This document shows positions 60,468 through 64,000 of a DNA stretch of 64,000 nucleotides, one piece after another (the first letter of the stretch is position 1; each line of letters begins with the position of its first letter). The notes below the pieces were generated by a model. It was not told the origin of the DNA and ran no database searches. It saw only the letters and a list, made by a program, of their open reading frames with translations. Location of the stretch: NCBI RefSeq assembly GCF_009727155.1, contig NZ_WNWM01000002.1, forward strand, positions 2,170,001 through 2,234,000, given 5' to 3'. The translations under genes were made by a program, and so were the position numbers. The stretch comes from Pseudoduganella dura (lineage in GTDB: Bacteria; Pseudomonadota; Gammaproteobacteria; Burkholderiales; Burkholderiaceae_D).

Positions 60468-61910
60468 ATGCGGCTCCCCTACAAAACGCTGATGGTGCAA
60501 GGCACCACGTCCGACGCCGGCAAGAGCACGGTGGTGGCGGCGCTGTGCCGCCTGTTGAAGCGCAATGGTTTATCGGTGGCGCCCTTCAAGCCGCAGAACA
60601 TGGCGCTGAACAGCGCGGTGACCGCGGACGGCGGAGAAATCGGCCGCGCGCAGGCTCTGCAGGCGCAGGCGGCCGGCATCGCGCCGCACACCGACATGAA
60701 CCCCGTGCTGCTCAAGCCTTCGTCCGACATCGGTGCCCAGGTGATCATCCACGGCAAGGTACGCGCCGAAATGAACGCGCGCGACTATCACCAGTACAAG
60801 ACTGTGGCGATGGCGGCCGTGCTGGAATCGCATGCGCGGCTGGCCGCGCAATACGACGCCGTGATCGTCGAGGGGGCCGGCAGCCCGGCCGAAATCAACC
60901 TGCGCGACCGCGATATCGCCAACATGGGCTTTGCCGAAGCCGTCGATTGCCCGGTGGTGATCGTGGCGGACATCGACCGGGGCGGTGTATTCGCGCACCT
61001 GGTCGGCACGCTGTCCTGCCTGTCCGAGAGCGAACGCTCGCGCGTGATCGGCTTTGTCATCAACCGGTTCCGGGGCGACATCAAGCTGCTGGAACCGGGC
61101 CTCGACTGGCTGGAAGCGCAGACCGGCAAGCCGGTGCTGGCCGTGCTGCCCTACCTGCACGGCCTGTTCCTGGATGCCGAGGATGCGGTGCAGCCGGTGC
61201 AGGAGCACAGGGGCGATTTCCGCATCGTGGTGCCGAGCCTGCCGCGCATGAGCAACCACACGGACTTCGATGCGCTGCGTGCCCACCCGGACGTGGACCT
61301 GCAGTTCATCCGCGAAGGCCATGCCATTCCCCCGGCCGACCTGATCATCCTCCCCGGTAGCAAGAACACTTGCGGCGACCTGGCATGGCTGCGCGCGCAG
61401 GGCTGGCCGGAGCGCATCGCCCGTCACCTGCGCTACGGTGGCAAGGTGATCGGCATCTGCGGCGGCTTCCAGATGCTGGGGCGGTCCGTGCACGACCCGC
61501 ACGGCGTGGAAGGCGCACCGGGCGACTCGCCGGCGCTCGGCCTGCTCGACATGACGACGGTGATGTCGCGGGAAAAGCGGCTGCAGCAGGTGAGAGGCCA
61601 GTGCCTGTTCGCCGATACGCCTGTCGGGGGCTATGAAATCCATATGGGCGTATCGACCGGCGAGGCGCTGGCGCATCCGGTATTCGAAATCGACGGCCGC
61701 CCCGAAGGCGCATGCTCGCCTGACGGCCAGGTGCTCGGCACCTACCTGCACGGCGTATTCGATACCCCGGGCGCCTGCTCCGCACTGTTGCGCTGGGCGG
61801 GACTCGCCAGCGAGCGCACGGTGGACCTGGACGCGTTGCGCGAGGCCAGCCTCGAGCGATTGGCCGATGCCACCGCTCCCCTGCTGGAGGCGCTGCTCAC
61901 CCGAAGGTAG
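60468..61910 (+). CDS. cobQ: Cobyric acid synthase CobQ
   Basis: Amidates side chains b, d, e and g. The 480 residues carry an N-terminal P-loop region ([10 protein letters not shown]) and GATase domain with ICGGFQMLG and a C-terminal YLHGVFD His region. Last gene of the riboswitch-led operon. Confidence 0.95.
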   Translation: MRLPYKTLMVQGTTSDAGKSTVVAALCRLLKRNGLSVAPFKPQNMALNSAVTADGGEIGRAQALQAQAAGIAPHTDMNPVLLKPSSDIGAQVIIHGKVRAEMNARDYHQYKTVAMAAVLESHARLAAQYDAVIVEGAGSPAEINLRDRDIANMGFAEAVDCPVVIVADIDRGGVFAHLVGTLSCLSESERSRVIGFVINRFRGDIKLLEPGLDWLEAQTGKPVLAVLPYLHGLFLDAEDAVQPVQEHRGDFRIVVPSLPRMSNHTDFDALRAHPDVDLQFIREGHAIPPADLIILPGSKNTCGDLAWLRAQGWPERIARHLRYGGKVIGICGGFQMLGRSVHDPHGVEGAPGDSPALGLLDMTTVMSREKRLQQVRGQCLFADTPVGGYEIHMGVSTGEALAHPVFEIDGRPEGACSPDGQVLGTYLHGVFDTPGACSALLRWAGLASERTVDLDALREASLERLADATAPLLEALLTRR

Positions 61911-61986
61911 TGGCAGGCGGCACGGCGGCTTCGCCCGTGGCCGCTTTGTGCAACAATCGCTGGACGAATCGTTACGGCACCGTTCC

Positions 61987-63441
61987 ATGTCCAGTCCTGA
62001 AACCAACACCAAGCGTTACCTGCCCTGGGTCGTCGCCACGGCCCTCTTCATGGAGCAACTCGACTCCACGATCGTCAACACCGCCATTCCCAGCATGGCC
62101 GCCAGCCTGCTGGTAACGCCGCTGAGCCTTAAGGCCGTGGTCACCAGCTACATCCTCAGTCTCGCGGTGGCCATTCCGATCAGCGGCTGGATGGCCGACC
62201 GGTACGGCACACGTCGCGTGTTCATGACGGCGATCGGCATCTTCACGGTGGCGTCGGTGCTCTGCGGGCTGTCGGTGAGTTCGCCGATGCTGGTGGCATC
62301 GCGGCTGTTGCAGGGATTCGGCGCGGCGATGATGATGCCGGTGGGCCGGCTGGCGATTGTTCGCACATTCCCGAAAGCGGAGTTGCTGACGGCGATGAAC
62401 TTCGTGATCATTCCCGCGTTGATCGGGCCATTGCTGGGCCCCACGGTCGGCGGCCTGATCGTGCACTGGATGTCGTGGCGCGAGATCTTCTTCATCAACG
62501 TGCCGGTCGGCCTCGCGGCGATCTGGCTGGCGCACAAGCACATGCCGGATTATCGCGGCGAGACCCGTCCGCTCGACGTGATCGGGCTGATCCTGTTCGG
62601 CACCGGTGTGGCGCTGCTGTCATGGCTGCTGGAGATCTTCGGCGAACACCGGCTCGACATCACGTCCTGGGGCGTGCTGTTCGTGATTTCCGTGTGCCTG
62701 CTGGTGGCCTATGGCCTGCATGCGCTGCGTGAAGAGTATCCGCTGCTTCGACTTCAGTTGTTCATGATCCGCACGTTCCGCGTGTCGGTGCTCGGCGGGT
62801 TCTTCACGAGGCTCGGGGTCGGCGGCCTGCCGTTCCTGCTGCCGCTGCTGTACCAGCTGGGTCTCGGCCTGCCGGCATGGCAGTCGGGCCTGCTGATGAT
62901 GCCGTCCGCCGCGGCGGCAATGTTCATGAAGTTCTTCTCGGCGCGGCTGCTGGCGCGTTTCGGTTACCGCCTGGTACTGGTCGTGAACACGGCGTTCATT
63001 GGCGTGACCATCGCCATGTTCTCGTTCGTCCAGCTGGGCACGCCACTATGGATGATCGTGATGATCTCGTTGTGCCAGGGCTTCTTCAATTCGCTGCAGT
63101 TCTCCAGCATGAACACGCTCGCTTACGCCGACGTGGACCAGAAGGATTCCAGCATGGCCAGCACGATGTCCAGCTCGATGCAGCAGCTGTCGATGAGCTT
63201 CGGTCTTGCCTGCGGGTCGCTGATCACCGGCTGGTACCTGGGCGACATGCCGCAGACGGATCGAGTGGTGCTGACGGGCGCGTTGCACCACGCGTTCCTG
63301 ACGCTGGCCGGGCTGACGATCCTCTCCGCCGGCATGTTCTGGACCTTGCGAAAAAACGATGGCGAAAGCATCAGCCGCGGCACAAAGACTGCCGAGCCGG
63401 CGACGGTGGTGGCGGCAACGGAGCAGTCGGCGGCGCAGTAA
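61987..63441 (+). CDS. MFS transporter, DHA2 (14-TM drug:H+ antiporter) family
   Basis: A 484-residue inner-membrane exporter with about 14 membrane segments. Hallmarks are LDSTIVNTAIPSMA, GWMADRYGTRRVF, the early-Arg RLLQGFGAAMMMPVGR and WREIFFINVPVG. Substrates unknown; no HlyD-type partner adjacent, so it probably works alone. ATG 61987 lies 76 bases after cobQ; it may have its own promoter. Confidence 0.88.
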   Translation: MSSPETNTKRYLPWVVATALFMEQLDSTIVNTAIPSMAASLLVTPLSLKAVVTSYILSLAVAIPISGWMADRYGTRRVFMTAIGIFTVASVLCGLSVSSPMLVASRLLQGFGAAMMMPVGRLAIVRTFPKAELLTAMNFVIIPALIGPLLGPTVGGLIVHWMSWREIFFINVPVGLAAIWLAHKHMPDYRGETRPLDVIGLILFGTGVALLSWLLEIFGEHRLDITSWGVLFVISVCLLVAYGLHALREEYPLLRLQLFMIRTFRVSVLGGFFTRLGVGGLPFLLPLLYQLGLGLPAWQSGLLMMPSAAAAMFMKFFSARLLARFGYRLVLVVNTAFIGVTIAMFSFVQLGTPLWMIVMISLCQGFFNSLQFSSMNTLAYADVDQKDSSMASTMSSSMQQLSMSFGLACGSLITGWYLGDMPQTDRVVLTGALHHAFLTLAGLTILSAGMFWTLRKNDGESISRGTKTAEPATVVAATEQSAAQ

Positions 63442-63506
63442 AGCAGGTGTCCTCAAGGGGGACGATGTGAATTATGATGATGAATCGACAATCAATCGGA
63501 GATTCC

Positions 63507-64000
63507 ATGTATCGTCTTCACTGCTTCGCCCAATCAGGCAACGCCTTCAAGGTGGCCTTCATGCTGCGCGCGCTGGATGTGCCGTTCGACACCGTGCATG
63601 TGGACTTCTTCAAGGGGATCAGCACCGACCCGGCCTGGCGCGAAGAACATAACGACATGGGCGAGGTACCGATCCTCGAAGACGGTGCACTGCGCCTGAC
63701 GCAATCCGGTGCCATCCTCACGTACCTGGCGAAGAAGCATGGGCGGTTCGGCGGTGCCACGGAAAACGAGCAGCTGGAAGTGCTGCGCTGGCTGCTGTTC
63801 GACAACCACAAATTTACCAGCTACTTTGCCACTTACCGGTTCCTGAAGGCATTCGGGAAAGCCGCGCCAGATCCGGCCGTGATGAAGTTCCTGCTGGGCC
63901 GCATCGAAGGTGCTTTCAATGTGGTCGACAAGCACCTGTGCAGCCGCGAATACCTCGTCGGCGACAGCCCCACCATCGCCGACTTCTCGCTGAGCGGTTA
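63507..64000 (+). CDS. Glutathione S-transferase family protein (3' end beyond window)
   Basis: 164 codons visible. It has a thioredoxin-fold N-terminal domain MYRLHCFAQSGNAFKVAFML with the conserved cis-Pro segment GEVPILEDG and LTQSGAILTYLA, then an all-helical domain with GDSPTIADFSL. The N-terminal Tyr/Ser residue for glutathione activation may be Ser10. GGAG lies five bases upstream of the ATG. Confidence 0.85.
   Translation, partial: MYRLHCFAQSGNAFKVAFMLRALDVPFDTVHVDFFKGISTDPAWREEHNDMGEVPILEDGALRLTQSGAILTYLAKKHGRFGGATENEQLEVLRWLLFDNHKFTSYFATYRFLKAFGKAAPDPAVMKFLLGRIEGAFNVVDKHLCSREYLVGDSPTIADFSLSG

Overview
The window is GC-rich chromosomal DNA, densely packed with housekeeping operons. 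Gene order and protein types point to a betaproteobacterium of the Oxalobacteraceae (Massilia/Duganella/Pseudoduganella-like). The main clues are argS-SPOR-dsbA, mreBCD-mrdA-rodA-rlpA, the gshA-gshB-EIIA(Man)-ptsH-ptsI block with a ferrooxidans-type GshA, DUF1840 and UbiK proteins, and two REP-like dyads resembling ones I remember from that family. The genus is inference from content; no database was searched.

Layout. 1-1682 (-): rsmB, cut by the left edge. 1869-8094 (+): argS, SPOR protein, dsbA, SDR, birA, coaX, SPOR-like protein, mostly overlapping start to stop. 8245-15460 (-): the cell-elongation operon mreB-mreC-mreD-mrdA-rodA-rlpA. 15806-20213 (+): gatC-gatA-gatB, a terminator, and a DUF1176 protein. 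20229-22841 (-): PPOX-like protein, alpha/beta hydrolase, small DUF4279-like protein, pyrE. 22881-23651 (+): exonuclease III. 23658-32349 (-): pseudouridine synthase, M48 protease, metW-metX, ptsI-ptsH-EIIA(Man), gshB-gshA. 32531-35195 (-): TorF-like porin, glnK and amtB behind a sigma-54/NtrC-type control region. 35399-38241 (+): ubiK, comM/yifB, a lipoprotein and a DUF1840 protein. 38327-44331 (-): a complete rRNA operon 16S-tRNAIle-tRNAAla-23S-5S. It ends in an unusual array of terminators and partial 5S copies, and its promoter lies inside the 3' end of the upstream gene. 44276-48686 (-): a PmrAB-like two-component system, eptA and a PAP2 phosphatase, probably a lipid A modification module. 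48728-61910 (+): thirteen cobalamin genes with a B12 riboswitch before btuB. 61987-64000 (+): an MFS exporter and a glutathione transferase cut by the right edge.

How the genes work together. The cobalamin block holds outer-membrane uptake (btuB), the periplasmic binding protein and ABC transporter (btuF, btuC, btuD), and late-pathway enzymes (cobO, cobB/cbiA, cobQ, cbiB, cobD, cobU, cobT, cobS, cobC). No corrin-ring genes are present here, so the locus fits corrinoid salvage and remodelling, or late synthesis fed by ring genes elsewhere. The nitrogen block pairs a porin with PII and an ammonium channel. The gsh-PTS block couples glutathione synthesis to a PTS phosphorelay with no sugar permease in view. 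The pmr-like block looks self-contained, with a direct repeat shaped like a PmrA box upstream of eptA.

Most of the window is conventional. The points most worth a second look are the tandem terminator/5S-tail array at 38327-38842, the NtrC/sigma-54 porin-glnK-amtB unit, the candidate PmrA box and start-codon hairpin at eptA, the rRNA promoter embedded in the PAP2 gene, and the REP-like dyads.
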